Assembly (NCBI GenBank): GCA_004194705.1
Contig: SADC01000867.1
Location: 310,001-374,000 of the forward strand
Reading direction: 5' to 3'
DNA: 64,000 bases
Source: Ditylenchus dipsaci
Lineage: Eukaryota > Nematoda > Chromadorea > Rhabditida > Anguinidae
The notes under the pieces: model-generated
Databases searched by the model: none
Told to the model about the DNA's origin: nothing
The model's input: only the letters and a program-made list of their open reading frames with translations
Translations under genes and position numbers: made by a program
In this document: positions 34,713 to 45,901 of the stretch, one piece after another
How positions within the stretch are numbered: position 1 is the stretch's first letter
Layout of the letters: each line of letters begins with the position of its first letter

Positions 34713-37095
34713 ATGATTATGCTTTATCAGACCCAAGCAGTTATTTCATTACTGTATATAGAGTACAAGCTATTACAATTAGCTGTTTCCGTGTTAATTA
34801 CTATATTAAACTTAAGGACAGTAACTTTCCACGCTTCTTTGCTCATCAATGGATCAGATAGAGTATGCAACACTGATAACAAAACTGGTTACTGGATCAT
34901 TCACTTATTGCTTACTTTGCTATCCACTGGTGCAAACTTACTTCTTCTGCTTGTGTTTATAAAAGTTCACATTTTGGAGTGATTTATACATTGAGTTCGA
35001 AATAATTTCAGGGCATCAAACAACTCAAAGAATTGACTTTCTTTATCATAGCAATTCAATCTCTTGTTTGCGACATCTTTGGTCTCGGTGTGCACTATAT
35101 TCTCAATGTACCACTTAGCTTTACAGGTGAATATTTACTTTAAAGGGCCATGCCCGTCCACTGATTTCGTACGTTTGAATTGGCGAGGGAAAGCTTTTTT
35201 ACTCCGAAAATGCACAGACAAATAATTTTATCATTATTTTCAATCCATTTTGTAGTTTAAATAATAATTTCGTGCATATTACAAGGAACATATCGAACTG
35301 TACGATTCTATTCAAAAATTCTGACACCGCTATCTTGTAGAGCATAGTCAATTTACTGTAAGAAATTTTAATATTTTTGGCGAACAGACAGAAAAAATCC
35401 AATCTGTAGACTTGAGAACATGTAAAAATAGTCCAAACTTGCGTTGGTCCACCTGTGGATTTCTGAAACCTATTTTTCACTGTCGTATCTCGATATAGCC
35501 ATACCCCTGAAAGTTCGATCCCCAGCTGGATCCAACACTTTTTTAAACAAATAGTTCAAACACGTGCCGGATCCAGTGCGGCATCAAACATTTAAATATT
35601 TCTATACATCGAGTGTGATTGCAGAAAAATATTTTTCAATAATCAACAGGGGTGACCAAGGCAGTATTAGGCTTAGGCCAAATGATATCACTCAAGTACC
35701 CGATTTGGAGTTTTTCTGTCTGTTCGCCAAAAAATATTGAAATTTTATAGAGTGAAGTTATTATGCTCTACAAGATGGCGTTGTCCGAATTTTAGAATCG
35801 AATCGTTCAGTTCGATATGTTCCCTTGTTAGGAGTAAAAAAGCTGTCCCCGCCGACTCAAACGTACGAAACTCATGGACGTAGACGGGCATGATCTTTTA
35901 TGCTGTTTTTTGTTCTAATCTAGACAATTTAAAGATATGCCCCAACAGTGACTAACCAAACCAACTTTTCCTTGTCGTACATTATCATTACTGATTCCAT
36001 TGGTGCTTTTCATACTCTGCTTCCATACTTTTGCTTTTGTTAACTATCAACAGATTTTGCGTATTTTCCTACCATCTGTAGACCAGCTTTGTTTTCAGAA
36101 GCCGAGAATTTATATGTAAAAACGCTGTTTGTTATAACTAAAACTTTGAAATTTCTGTTGCAGATTTATAATGGCCATTTGGTTGATAGTTTTGATTAAC
36201 ATGGGATTCTTTTTCTTATTGCTGCTTAAACGTACAACGGGTATTGCCAAAAAAGTATTTCATTTAAATCAGACGTTTAAGATGCATCATACTCAATTTA
36301 CGCAGCAATTTTGCAAGCTGTAAGTCTATTTTGAAAACTTTATTATTATTGATACCCTAATTGATCCATGGCTACAAATAGAATATCTCGAAACTCAATG
36401 CTTGTATCAACAAACGGCTTTTTGCAGTCAAAAACAAAGACATCAAATTCTCAGATTTTTTCAAATGCTCTAGACTTGGTGTTGGGGATCACACACAGCG
36501 CTCAATGAAAACAAAAGTATCCGAAATTGCCCATCAATTTAGAACACTACGGCTAAAAATGAAATTTATGAGAATCAAAAATACTTTTTAGATTCTTTAT
36601 GTGAGTGGATCTATCATTCCTGCTGTTATGTTGCTAATCTACCTGATTATACTATTTAAACTAATTTTGCCCTCCCACCTTTTCAACAAAAGTAGTTCAG
36701 ATGAAAAACAGCATAAAAACAAGAGCCGAGAATTCAACTTTTTATTCAAGTAATCTTCATTTGGTTATTTTCCACCTTATAATAAGTCATTCTAGAGTTT
36801 TCTTATTTGCATCACATTCGAAGCCAGATTCATAGTCTTCAAGGTTTTGCCAGATGTGGACTTTGGCCAGTGGCCCTTTGTAATGCGCCTTTTGAGGCAG
36901 TTTGTGAGCTTGTTGATGATTTCAACTCATGCTATAGTCATCTTCACGTTCAACACACAAGTGCGCCAATTAACAAAGAAACTTTGTAAATTTATAAGAA
37001 AGGACGGAAAATCAATAACTCAAGTTCAAGTGTTTCAGTCACACAATATTAAAATAACTTTTGCTACTAATAGTGTAATGAACGGCTTAAAATAA
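34713..37095 (+). CDS. Serpentine 7TM receptor (chemoreceptor-like)
   Basis: Multi-pass plasma-membrane receptor of unassigned class. Eight exons with agreeing phases: 34713-34964, 35012-35126, 35949-36038, 36082-36115, 36164-36319, 36382-36403, 36592-36749 and 36798-37095, 374 residues. Hydrophobic segments: YWIIHLLLTLLSTGANLLLL, LTFFIIAIQSLV, SLSYIIITDSIGAF, IMAIWLIVLINMGFFFLLLL, LYVSGSIIPAVMLLIYLIIL, FLICITFEARFIVF and FVSLLMISTHAIVIFTF, followed by a basic tail. NKT gives a glycosylation sequon before TM1. The start is uncertain: the first exon may be shorter, with its true N-terminus upstream. Exon 6 is a 22-base microexon inferred from phase, and exon 8 needs a TAGAG acceptor. Intron 2 is expanded by a TTAA MITE. 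Nematode chemoreceptors have this size and layout; I cannot name the sr family. Confidence 0.72.
35144..35896. mobile_element. TTAA-type MITE in the 7TM gene intron
   Basis: TTAA then AGGGCCATGCCCGTCCA; right end GGACGTAGACGGGCATGATCT with a decayed target site. Subterminal TTTGAATTGGCGAGGG matches the related copies. Inner arms are inverted (GCTATCTTGTAGAGCATA and inverse). Confidence 0.75.
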
Positions 37096-37127
37096 TGTAA
37101 TGATAATTTTCGGACTTTTTTAGTTAT

Positions 37128-37369
37128 TACCGTATTTTCTCTAATAGACGGGTACCCCTTGATTCAAAATCGTGCTTGTGGCATTGTGTTTTAACCCGCT
37201 TTTTGAAGAGTTCTGTCAGGCAAGTTATTACTCATTTTGTAGCCAGTGAGATGAGCTACAAAATTAGGGGTAATTTGGGTAGAGCTGTCTTTAAAAAGTG
37301 GTTGAAAACACAATGCCAAAAATACGATTTTGAATCAAGGGGTACCCGTCTATTAGAGAAAATACGGTA
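37128..37369. mobile_element. MITE, TACCGTAT family, copy 4
   Basis: TACCGTATTTTCTCTAATAG and its inverse, with arms continuing for over 70 bases (GGGTACCCCTTGATTCAAAA). It begins about 30 bases after the 7TM stop codon. Confidence 0.82.
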
Positions 37370-37411
37370 TCTGATACATGTGTATTTAAAAAAAATTAAA
37401 CAGTCAATTAA

Positions 37412-37639
37412 AGGGCATGCCCGTGCCCGACACGGAGAAAAGTCGGGACTAACACTTTTTTCTTTCTCGGTCAAGTTTTCCATGCGTTCGTATCCAGATT
37501 TTTCAAGTTTTCTGCCTACTTTCCTGAAATAGTACAGGGTCATCAATATTAGATTTGGCGCAAAAAAGTGAAAAATTGAAGGATTCAAAAAAAATTGCTA
37601 ATCCCCACCTTAATTTTTGAAACGCACGGGCATGTCCCT
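37412..37639. mobile_element. TTAA-flanked MITE, 228 bp
   Basis: TTAA then AGGGCATGCCCGTGC; right end GCACGGGCATGTCCCT then TTAA. The frames across it are artefacts. Confidence 0.8.
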
Positions 37640-38670
37640 TTAAAAATGTCATTGTGTTTATAAAGGTGACCCGATTCGGATTGCGCAAATTGGACAAATT
37701 CTAGGAAAAAGACAAAATTTTTTAGCAAATTTAAAGCTTTCTGATGCATATAATAATCATTCACAAATAGAAAGAATTTTTACAAAAAAGCAAGTCAAGT
37801 GTTTTACACCAGATACAATTTTTTCCAGACCACATTATTCTTTGTAGTGATTTATCAAGAAACTATTTCTTGATTAGCTACCCTAATGTATACCTAATTA
37901 ACTGTAGAAAAAACTAATACTAGTTAAATATCGGAAGCCGGTCTTTTTTATTGTTTTGATGGCTTAGAAAAAATAATAGTTCTAAAAAGCAGTTTGACTT
38001 TTTTATGCACGCTTGAGTCAAACATTTTGCTCCCCCTACTGACTCATTTTCACTATGTTTTGCTAAAAGTCTTTCTTTTGTTTTATCATGAGCCAATTTT
38101 ACGTAAGCAACAGATATTATTCGGTTTAGTTAGCCATAGCTTGTCAATAGACCGTTCTTGCAATTTGTCTCAATCATTTTTAATTTGTAATTTAAAGAAT
38201 GGAGCAGATGGATTGGAATCAAGTTATTACTTTTGTTGAGAAAAAGTTGTCTGCAAAGCAAAAATTTCTTCAAAACCATGTTTTAAAGCCAGAAAATTCG
38301 TTGTCTGTGGTAACTCGTTTTTCCTAGTCCATTTTAAGGTTGTGGGATAGAAGCATAAACTCCGATTTTATGTGTATTATTGAAATAGCCACTCTGTGTT
38401 TTTTACTGAGATTTCGGCTCTTCTTTTTAGCCACTTTGATATAAAATGATCTGAAATTTCCATCATGATTTTTATATCCACACAACTCAATTAAAGAACT
38501 TGGTTAATTCCCAAGTTTCGAAATATTTTCCCGAAACGGGCTTAAGTTCTAGTTAGTTAAAGCTCTAGTTAATGCCCAAAATATCAGCCCTAGATTTTTT
38601 ATTAGGTTTTTTTTATTTTAAGTGGCGAAGTTCTCACTTCTGCACTCAAATACATGTGCAAGTGGGTAGT
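37640..38670. other. Intergenic, no gene seen
   Basis: AT-rich. A frame open from 38572 joins the next gene's exon 1 upstream of its ATG and is probably untranslated. Confidence 0.3.
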
Positions 38671-40098
38671 ATGAAAAGTGTTGAAGCAGAGCTAAAAAAG
38701 CCTAGACCGCTGCACAAAGATCAAGAACAGCTGGTGTTTTACTACCGCAGTGCCCTAAATGTAGCTAGAGCTGTTGGAAGAAAAAGTGTAGTAAGTTGAA
38801 TAATGTTAATTAACTAGAAGTTGACAAAAAGTCCTTTCAGGCTTACCCAAACTCTTTTGCGTACTCAAAGAGGAAAGCTGCTAAGTTAGCTATATCCACA
38901 GTGATCTTATGGCTTTATGACAACCCGAAAAAGGTTGTTTCAAAAAAGATCCAAGTCATGTTATATTTTTTCATAAAAATTCTAAGCCTAACAAACCGTA
39001 CACGCAACTCATTTGGGTGCATTTAATTTTTATACTAATTTCATATATAGATACGACTCAAAATTGCCTCAAAAACTCAAAAAAACTATCATTTTGGAGT
39101 TTTAGTTTAAAAAAATTGAGTTTCGAGGTCACCTAAAAGTACCTTTTTTGACCCTTTTTAATGGGCTTTAGGGCTGTAAACTTTGGTATGCATACATTTT
39201 TTATGCATCCAGAGTCACTTTCGAGTGATTTGCGTCTAAGGTATGTGGGTGTGCGCATCTCAACTCCAAGCAACCAAGCCCCTGCGCCCCGGAGGGTCGC
39301 GGTTGGTTAGAGATGCGCGCACTCACTTACCTTAAACATATTCCGAGCAAGAATCTTGATCAAAAATGCATAAAGAGGCTTTCTTTGCCGAGTAGTATGT
39401 TGAAAAACATGGTGAAACAGTCCAATGGTCAAAAACTCAAAGCGTCCAAAACACAACTTTTTATAGATCAGAACTAAAAAATAATGCTTTTTCTGGCTTT
39501 TGAAGCTGTGTTTTTCAGGTGTTGAGTAAAAAAGTTAGCTTAGGACGCTATTTTGAGTAGAAAATTGAAGACGCCTAAATGAGGGCGTTCAAAATGATTG
39601 GCGCATGAAATGAGGGCTCCTAAATGAGTTGCGCCTGAATAAGTACGAACCTAAAAAACGTACACTCACTGTTTTTCTTAGCGTAAAAGAAATCGCAGAA
39701 AAAATTTCTTATTAATTTTTTACTATTATTTTAAAAGCCGAGGCAATGCTAATTGCCATTGAATTAATAATTAATTAAAAATCAGCAATTAACCATTTGA
39801 CCTAATTTCGATACATAAAATAACGAGAAAGACCAGTACTCAACTTTAGATTTTTATTGAGAAAATTATTATTCTATGTCAATCAAAACAGTGTCTCCAC
39901 CGCTTCGAAAATCTTTTTTAAACAAATACAATGCATATAGGCACGAAAAATTCTGATTTTTGTAAAGGACTTATAAACCCTAAATTAGAAACATGATTTG
40001 ATTTGCAGATGGATATTATTTGGTTTGTGGTGACTAGCAACAACGTCAAGAAGCTTTATGAAAAGTATCTTCGTTTCTTCTGCAACAAATTGAAATAG
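38671..40098 (+). CDS. Orphan 100-residue protein, three exons
   Basis: Exons 38671-38790, 38841-38933 and 40009-40098, all phase 0, giving 100 residues; AATAAA follows at 40121. The first two thirds are basic and polar (ELKKPRPLHKDQEQ, YYRSALNVARAVGRK, SKRKAAKL), then LAISTVILWLYDNP and IIWFVVTS are moderately hydrophobic, ending KKLYEKYLRFFCNKLK. No family recognised. Splice sites fit well (TTTCAG at 38840, TTTGCAG at 40008). Intron 2 (1075 bp) contains a GC-rich hairpin element. The real start could lie upstream because the frame stays open. Confidence 0.6.
39183..39420. repeat. Hairpin element, inverted relative of the one at 49.5-49.75 kb
   Basis: Contains AAGGTATGTGGGTGTGCGCA, GAGATGCGCGCACTCACTTA and a GCCCCTGCGCCCC centre; the same phrases occur in reverse orientation at 49505-49750. 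Flanks (TTTTATGCATCCAGAGTCAC, GTTGAAAAACATGGTGA) are shared too. Confidence 0.75.
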
Positions 40099-40120
40099 TT
40101 GTTTGCATTTTAATATAAAA

Positions 40121-40126
40121 AATAAA
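40121..40126 (+). terminator. Polyadenylation signal of the orphan gene
   Basis: AATAAA 22 bases after the TAG stop. Confidence 0.5.
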
Positions 40127-40846
40127 GAAACTTAAAATACTATTTGAACTAGTGCTCAATGCACACTTGACTCAGTTCGCTTAAGAAACAATATTCCTAT
40201 CGACCAAACATCTCATTTCTGGTCTTACTTGTTGTTTAGTAAATGGATTTTTATGGGCCAATGTTCACAGCCAGAGCACAACAACAACAAAAATACTTTC
40301 ACCATATTTTTAATCACAATCTGTACTCAATTTATCTGAATAATTTGTTGGCAGTAATAAATTGGTAATTTCTAACATACGTTGCTATATTATGGCTCAT
40401 TTTAACCAACCGTCTTCTTCTGACAATGTCCGCCACAGACAGCCAGTCAATCAGTCTCCAACTAACAATGAAACGTGGAGGATCCGAAAAGTTTGTCGTT
40501 TTCTAGGTTAGCTACCAATTTTGCAATATTTTTCTATTCTTTTCAGTGAGTTGGATGAGAATGACACTTTCCTGAACAATGTAGACATCTGGTCTAAACA
40601 TCTGGCCAAATATGACAACTGGTCAAGGAAAACCCTTGGACAAAGTACTTTGCCTGGCTTCTAATCAAATACTTCATTGTAGCACCTATCCTTGCACCAT
40701 ATTACACTGCTAGAACCATGTACTACAAGTCCAAATATGTACGTCATGACTCATAAGCTTTATACTTATTTGTATTTCTATCAATGTTTTAAAGGTGTTT
40801 CGAGCGGCAGTCTTTTTGTATCCTTCATTTAAAAGGATATGCGGCC

Positions 40847-41135
40847 CTATTTTACTTGACGGTAGTTTTTTTGCCTTGGTCCCCCCTATTGATTTTTTCA
40901 TGATTTTCTATTAGGAAATTGTGGAATGTTTTTCGACTGAGAACTTAAACAAATGCTTTAGACGAATGTCCGCAAACTTTGGCTTTTCAATTATTTCGAC
41001 TAACTGCTTGCGCACCATGATGATCTAAAATTAGCAACCAATATTGCATAGTGAAACAATTTCCTAATAGAAAATCATGAAAAAATCAATAGGGGGGACC
41101 AAGGCAAAAAAACTACCGTCAAGTAAAATAGGGCC
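40847..41135. mobile_element. Inverted-repeat element in the pseudogene
   Basis: GCCCTATTTTACTTGACGGT with GCCTTGGTCCCCCCTATTG on the left and the inverse on the right. The two mirror-image 60-codon frames it creates are artefacts. Related phrases occur at 10780 and 47.76-47.88 kb. Confidence 0.75.
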
Positions 41136-41427
41136 GGATATGCTCATGGCTTGGAGGAAATTGGTTGGACACTGGAGAGGAAGACAACAGCTGGCAAGCA
41201 CAGGTCAACCCACCCCTATGGCTCAGTCGTCTCACCTATACCCAAAGTTAGATCAGTAAAGTCGAGAAGAAAATCAATTAAACATATTTTTTGTAAGATA
41301 TCGCTTTCAGTTAATCACACAAATAAAGAAGCAAATATTTTAAACCTGTAACTGAGGCGTAGCCCCGATATTCTGAATTCTCGTCCTTTATATTCCTGAA
41401 ATTGAAAGGTTAATTTTCAGCCCTCGG

Positions 41428-41640
41428 TTAAAAATTGCGGCTCTCCTGTTGATGTTTGTTGTCATTCTTGTGCTTTGGTCTCAGATATTTTCTCTTTTTG
41501 TTCTCATTCTCAGACCCTTGGTTTGCTTCGGTTGCTGAAAAGAGCAATGCTTGAGGCCAGAGCAAAAGGATGACACCAGAGGATAGCCAGTAATATGTAG
41601 CTGATCGCTCTTTAGATCGCGTCAGTTGTGGTTTTTTCAT
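41428..41640 (-). CDS. Possible 70-residue single-TM ORF, doubtful
   Basis: ATG at 41640, then a polar start (KKPQLTRSKERS), one hydrophobic stretch (YYWLSSGVILLLWPQALLF), and a basic Lys/Asn/Glu tail. It lies antisense inside a presumed intron of the broken gene. No family and no splice or SL support; may be chance. Confidence 0.22.
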   Translation of the reverse strand: MKKPQLTRSKERSATYYWLSSGVILLLWPQALLFSATEANQGSENENKKRKYLRPKHKNDNKHQQESRNF

Positions 41641-42199
41641 TAGGCGTATTTTTTAAAATAATTATAATTTAGTCAGTTTTGTTTTGAAGCTGGTGATGAG
41701 TTAGGTTGACAAAGTCGCGTTTTTTATTTTAAAACTACTGAGAATTGCATCACACGCTTGTACTACTACTGATTACTGCAGATAGGCAGTCCTGCTATCA
41801 ATCTTCTTCATGAAACTCAAGATGTAGCTATTGAAAGTGGGAGTGTTTTCATAGAAGCTATGAAATCCTTCCCTGCATGAAATTGTTCACCACAAAGTCA
41901 ACTCCCCGCTCAACCTATTCCTCAGCCCAGTTATCATTTAGTCAAGAGGTTGGAACAATACCGCGTTTTGAAGAGGTTCATGTCAACGGGAGTAATGTCA
42001 GCGGCTAAAAAAAATGTCATGATGGAAATCAGAAATTGGAAATCAAAAATTACACACATGTGGCATTATGCAACCAAATATTTTAAATAAAATAAAATAA
42101 AACACTGCATTTTTGAATACATATCTTTGACTAAAACACTCTCAAAAAGGTATTAGGACATGCTTTTTGACGTTTCAAGTGTTTCACTTCTCCGAATTA

Positions 42200-42546
42200 C
42201 AAGGTGGCCCATGAAATTCTGCCGACTTCAAACGACGGTAACTTTTTGTTCTGACGCAATTTTGACAAAAAAAAAATTGCATTCGGCTTTCCTCGAACCC
42301 CCAAATTCATTCGGTATACAATGTCAAAAACACGATTTTTGATTGGTCCCGCCTGTGGTTTGGACCTTCCCCATTTAGTGGCCATCCACAGACCGACCAT
42401 ATTAATCAAAAATCGTGGTTTTGACATTATACACCTAATGAATTCAGGGTTCAAGGGGAGCCGAATGAAAAACCATTTGTCGAAATAGCGTCAGAACAAA
42501 AACTTACGGTCGTTTGAAGTCGGGGAAATTTCTTGGGCTACCCTGT
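42200..42546. mobile_element. TIR MITE, ACARGGTRGCCCA ends
   Basis: ACAAGGTGGCCCATGAAATT at the left and AAATTTCTTGGGCTACCCTGT at the right (inverted). Arms extend over 140 bases with CAAACGACGGTAACTTTTTG and inverse. Degenerate relatives lie at 33.9-34.1 kb and in the F-box intron. Confidence 0.78.
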
Positions 42547-42908
42547 AATTTGCTCCTCGGGATTTTGCACATAACGCCTGGAATTGATTAAAATGTTTTT
42601 TTTTCAAAAGACATTTCCTTATATCTTTTATTAATTTTTTTACGTAGATAAATACAACAGCAATTTTACCAAAAAAAATGAACAATAAAAGTAATTTGAA
42701 CAAGGGATAAGTTTTTTTACGAATACGTGCCTAAATTTTATAGTGTCTTTGGAAGTCCATTCCTTTTAAAAACCTTTTTAAAAGTACACGGAATGCCTGT
42801 TTATTTGTTGTAATTTAAATTAAGTTATTTATTTAAATTATTTATATTTAAGAGAAACTCCGGTCGCTCGCCCACCACAAAGAATTGCTTCACATACAGC
42901 CCCAAAAA

Positions 42909-42916
42909 TTTGTCAG
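42909..42916 (+). promoter_or_regulatory. Probable trans-splice acceptor of the F-box gene
   Basis: TTTGTCAG nine bases before the ATG at 42926; typical SL position in nematodes. Inferred. Confidence 0.45.
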
Positions 42917-42925
42917 GCTTTCACT

Positions 42926-44168
42926 ATGTCCGTTCCCTGGATCAGTTCTGCCTCTGATATAATTTGCGACGTGCTATTGTTCCTAAGTCGTCAACAACTA
43001 GAGCGTTTGCAACTCATTGATCAGTTCTTTAATCAAACCATCTGCAATCGGCTTTCCACACGCCCGCTCAGGACCGTTTTCCAAGCTTTCTTAACACTTT
43101 CATCCGACCCTGCAAAAATACTACTCTTTAATTTTGACCCTGACAGTAAAAGAAGAGTGGAAGGGGATCTTCAAAAAATGCTTCCTTATCTTGCCCCCAT
43201 CTATACACGAATATGCAGAACTCACATAGGGCTCTTCTTGGATTGTGCTTCATCCAACTACCTTGAAGTACTGCACTCCCTCAAACAATTGTGGCACCGA
43301 AATGCTTTAGATCTGGATTTCAAAAGTGGAGGCACATCAAAAAGCTACTACCAACATCTGTTACATGACTTGCTTTCCCCCCAACTACTTAACTGCAGAG
43401 AATTACATTTGAGATTTAAAGATGTCCATTTGGAGGTGCCTTTTGACTTCAAAAATTACAGAGTGCTGTACGAATGCGAAAAAATTTGCTTCACATGCAT
43501 AGAGGGGTGTGTTAGAACAACAGACTTTGTTGAATTCTTGAATAGTGTACCAGAAGACAGAGCCGACCATCTGGAAATTCACCTAAATTTGCATGGTGCT
43601 GCTCTACGATATGGTGAAGATCGAGAATGGATATGCTCGTTCCCTAAAATTGTTGATCTTCTGCAAAAGGTAATTTGAGCAATCTAAACAACTTTTTTCA
43701 TAAAATACGTGGCCCAAGTGACCCGTTAGGTTGATTTCAAAAAACAGTTTTCGTACTGATTTGACAGAAAATTTTATTTGGCGTGTAATGTCAAAACCAC
43801 TATTTTTTCTTGGTCTCATGGACACTAGTTAGTTTGACCATTAGCTAAATCAATTGGGCTATCAATGGACACTATATGTCAAAAAATTATATAACAAATA
43901 TAATTTCTGCTCAAATCTTCAAAAACGATCGAGGAAAAAGTTATGACTTTTTAAAATAAAACAAACCACCATGTATTTTCACGAATAGCTATTTCAGGAG
44001 TTCCTCAAGTCTTCAACTACCTGTTCTTACAAACTGAATTGCTACTTTTTCTACAAATGTTATCCTAATGCTTTTATACTTACTAACTCCACAACCAATG
44101 AAGAACTGAGCTTCTGTGCTACGCGTGAAGATAAACATTATTTAATACAGCGCAAACGATTGCTGTAA
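42926..44168 (+). CDS. F-box-like protein
   Basis: Predicted substrate adaptor of SCF ubiquitin ligases. Two exons, 42926-43669 and 43998-44168, phase 0, 304 residues, AATAAA at 44178. Residues about 5-45 (SASDIICDVLLFLSRQQLER, LQLIDQFFNQTICNRL) fit the F-box pattern used by the expanded nematode F-box families: short helices with a D-L-LFL-R-LE core. The remainder is an unassigned target-binding region with cysteines and aromatic patches (FKDVHLEVPFDFKNYRVLYE). The 328-bp intron carries a degenerate MITE. Such genes are usually lineage-specific and fast evolving; no individual orthologue can be named. Confidence 0.72.
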
Positions 44169-44177
44169 ATGTTTAAA

Positions 44178-44183
44178 AATAAA
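44178..44183 (+). terminator. Polyadenylation signal of the F-box gene
   Basis: AATAAA nine bases after the stop codon. Confidence 0.5.
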
Positions 44184-44402
44184 GCTAATTTAAAGAGCAT
44201 TTTAACCAAAAAAGTGTTTGTTTTCTGTTATGTAGTATTATAGAATGCAACATTTTATAATAAATTAAGGTGGCACACATTTAAAGCCAAAGGGAGTACA
44301 TTTTAAATTGCGAACGATTCAGAATGATCGATTTAATATTGGAAGTCCGACTTTGTTTTGAAGGAAATATTTTATTTTGATTTTTTGCTTTATTTATTTT
44401 TG

Positions 44403-44787
44403 TCGGTCATTCTCTGCTTGTTGTTTTTTTCTTGATTTCACAGCGAAATTATATGGTTGAGGAATACTAGGGCTATAGCAATGCGCAAACAGTCACAATC
44501 ACACTTTGAGTTGAGCTACAAATTGCTGATTTTTCCGTATTTTTTTATCTGTTTCATAAAAGTGACCATTCACGAGGTGCGCAAGAAATGTGCGAACATT
44601 TTTAGACCAAGAAAAAATTGTGTTCCTAAGAAATTTTTGAACTCTACGAATGAAAATCATAAAAATCAGCAAGTTGTAGTTCAGTACAGAGTGTGACTGC
44701 GAGTTTTTCCGCATTGTATTAACCCTGTATTCCTCAAGCATTTGATTTCGCTATGAAATCAAGAAAAACAACAAGCAAAGAATGACT
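44403..44787. mobile_element. Foldback element, ~385 bp
   Basis: GTCATTCTCTGCTTGTTGTT with CTTGATTTCACAGCGAAAT on the left recurs inverted on the right. The two opposite 79-80-codon frames inside resemble each other only because the sequence is palindromic. Confidence 0.78.
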
Positions 44788-44858
44788 GGCGAAAATAGTA
44801 AAGCAAAAAATAAAAATAAAATTTGTTTCCATACAAAGTCGAAATTAAAAGTTAAATC

Positions 44859-45774
44859 TAGGGTTGGACAATGGGTAAATACTCAGGCATTTACCCGGGT
44901 AAACAGGCCTGTGCACGGGCCGAAAACGGGCCGAAGCGGGCCCTGGATTTTCTCTGACTTTTTTCAGACTTTTTAGAAAAAAGTTTATACCATCTGATAG
45001 CTAAGATTTCAGGCTACAAAATGCTCTTTTCCGGGCCGGGGTTTGAAATTTTTTTTGACCAACGGGCCGGCTTTTTGCTCGAAAAACCACGTTTTTTTGA
45101 AAAAAGGTGTTTTTTTGACAAAAAAGCCGGCCCGTTGGTCAAAAAAATTTCAAACCCCGGCCCGGAAAAGAGCATTTTGTAGCCTGAAATCTTAGCTATC
45201 AGATGGTATGAACTTTTTTACAAAAAGTCTGAAAAAAGTCAGAGAAAATGCAGGGCCCGCTTCGGCCCGTTTTCGGCCCGTGCACAGGCCTGCGGGTAAA
45301 TACCCGGTATTTACCGGTAAATACCCGGTATTTACCGGTAAATACCCAGAGATTTCACCCGTAGTATAAAAATCGGGTAAAATCTTTACTAATGATTTTG
45401 CGAAAATACTATATTTTTACAAAATTTTTGTTTTAATTTGATTTGTCTCAAAGCGAATTCAGAAGCCAGAAAGTGTTTTAGTCTTAGCATAACAATTTTC
45501 ATGTGTTTCACTGCACTTTTTTCGTTTTTAGCGTTTCTTTCGAAATTGCGAAATTAGCGATTAGCAATTAGCGAAATTGAAGAAATCAAAGAAACTAACA
45601 CTGTTAACGATGATTTTGAATTGTTTATGCATGAATTTGATTGATTTGTTATGATTTCTCGAATAAAAGTTAGTTATGGAAATAAAAAGATGTTACTCGC
45701 CTTTCGGGTAAATGCCGGGTAAATACCCGAGATTTTACCCAAAAAGGTTTTTTCCGGCTAATTACCCAACCCTA
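44859..45774. mobile_element. hAT-type MITE with TTTACCCGGG core
   Basis: TAGGGTTGGACAATGGG at the left, CCCAACCCTA at the right; flanks GTTAAATC and GTTAAACC are a 7-of-8 target duplication. The core has a long inverted repeat (CGGGCCGAAAACGGGCC and inverse, arms about 190 bases, 44915-45285) and runs of GGTAAATACC. Same ends as 24442-24630. Confidence 0.82.
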
Positions 45775-45901
45775 GTTAAACCGATCAATTTGAATTATTC
45801 GTAATATAAAATGTACTCCCTTTCTACAAAACGAATATTGTCATTAAATATAAAATCAACAAAGAATCACTTTTCTGATGTTTCACCCAATATAAGTATT
45901 T

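Larger units (their letters stand above)
40392..42089 (+). pseudogene. Broken multi-exon gene, unidentified
   Basis: Coding-like exons: 40392-40506 (from MAHFNQPSSSDN to ETWRIRKVCRFL), about 40547-40731 (DENDTFLNNVDIWSKHL, then PWTKYFAWLLIKYF and YYTARTMYYKSKY), about 41136-41257 (GLEEIGWTLERKTTAG) and about 41781-42089 (SPAINLLHETQDVAIES to THMWHYATKYFK). Defects: exons 1 and 2 join out of phase, the frame slips inside exon 2 near 40629, and a TGA at about 41878-41880 interrupts exon 4, whose frame then runs on for 70 codons. An inverted-repeat transposon sits between exons 2 and 3. The ancestral protein looks basic with one or two membrane stretches; I do not recognise the family. Exon borders are approximate. 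Confidence 0.5.
44289..45823. mobile_element. Outer TIR element hosting two other elements
   Basis: AAAGGGAGTACATTTTA at the left and TAAAATGTACTCCCTTT at the right, followed inward by inverted CGATTTAATATT/AATTTGAATTATTCG. It contains the foldback at 44403-44787 and the hAT-type element at 44859-45774, both later insertions. Confidence 0.7.

Noticed and set aside
40710..41259. Two mirror-image ORFs starting MKKSIGGTKAKKLPSS
   Set aside because: They are the same sequence read from the two arms of an inverted-repeat element, not a gene pair.
41878..41880. TGA in exon 4 of the broken gene read as selenocysteine
   Set aside because: The gene has other frame defects and no SECIS-like hairpin was noticed downstream; a nonsense mutation is simpler.
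44457..44741. Two opposite ORFs with similar proteins (RKQSQSH/RKNSQSH)
   Set aside because: A consequence of the palindromic foldback at 44403-44787.
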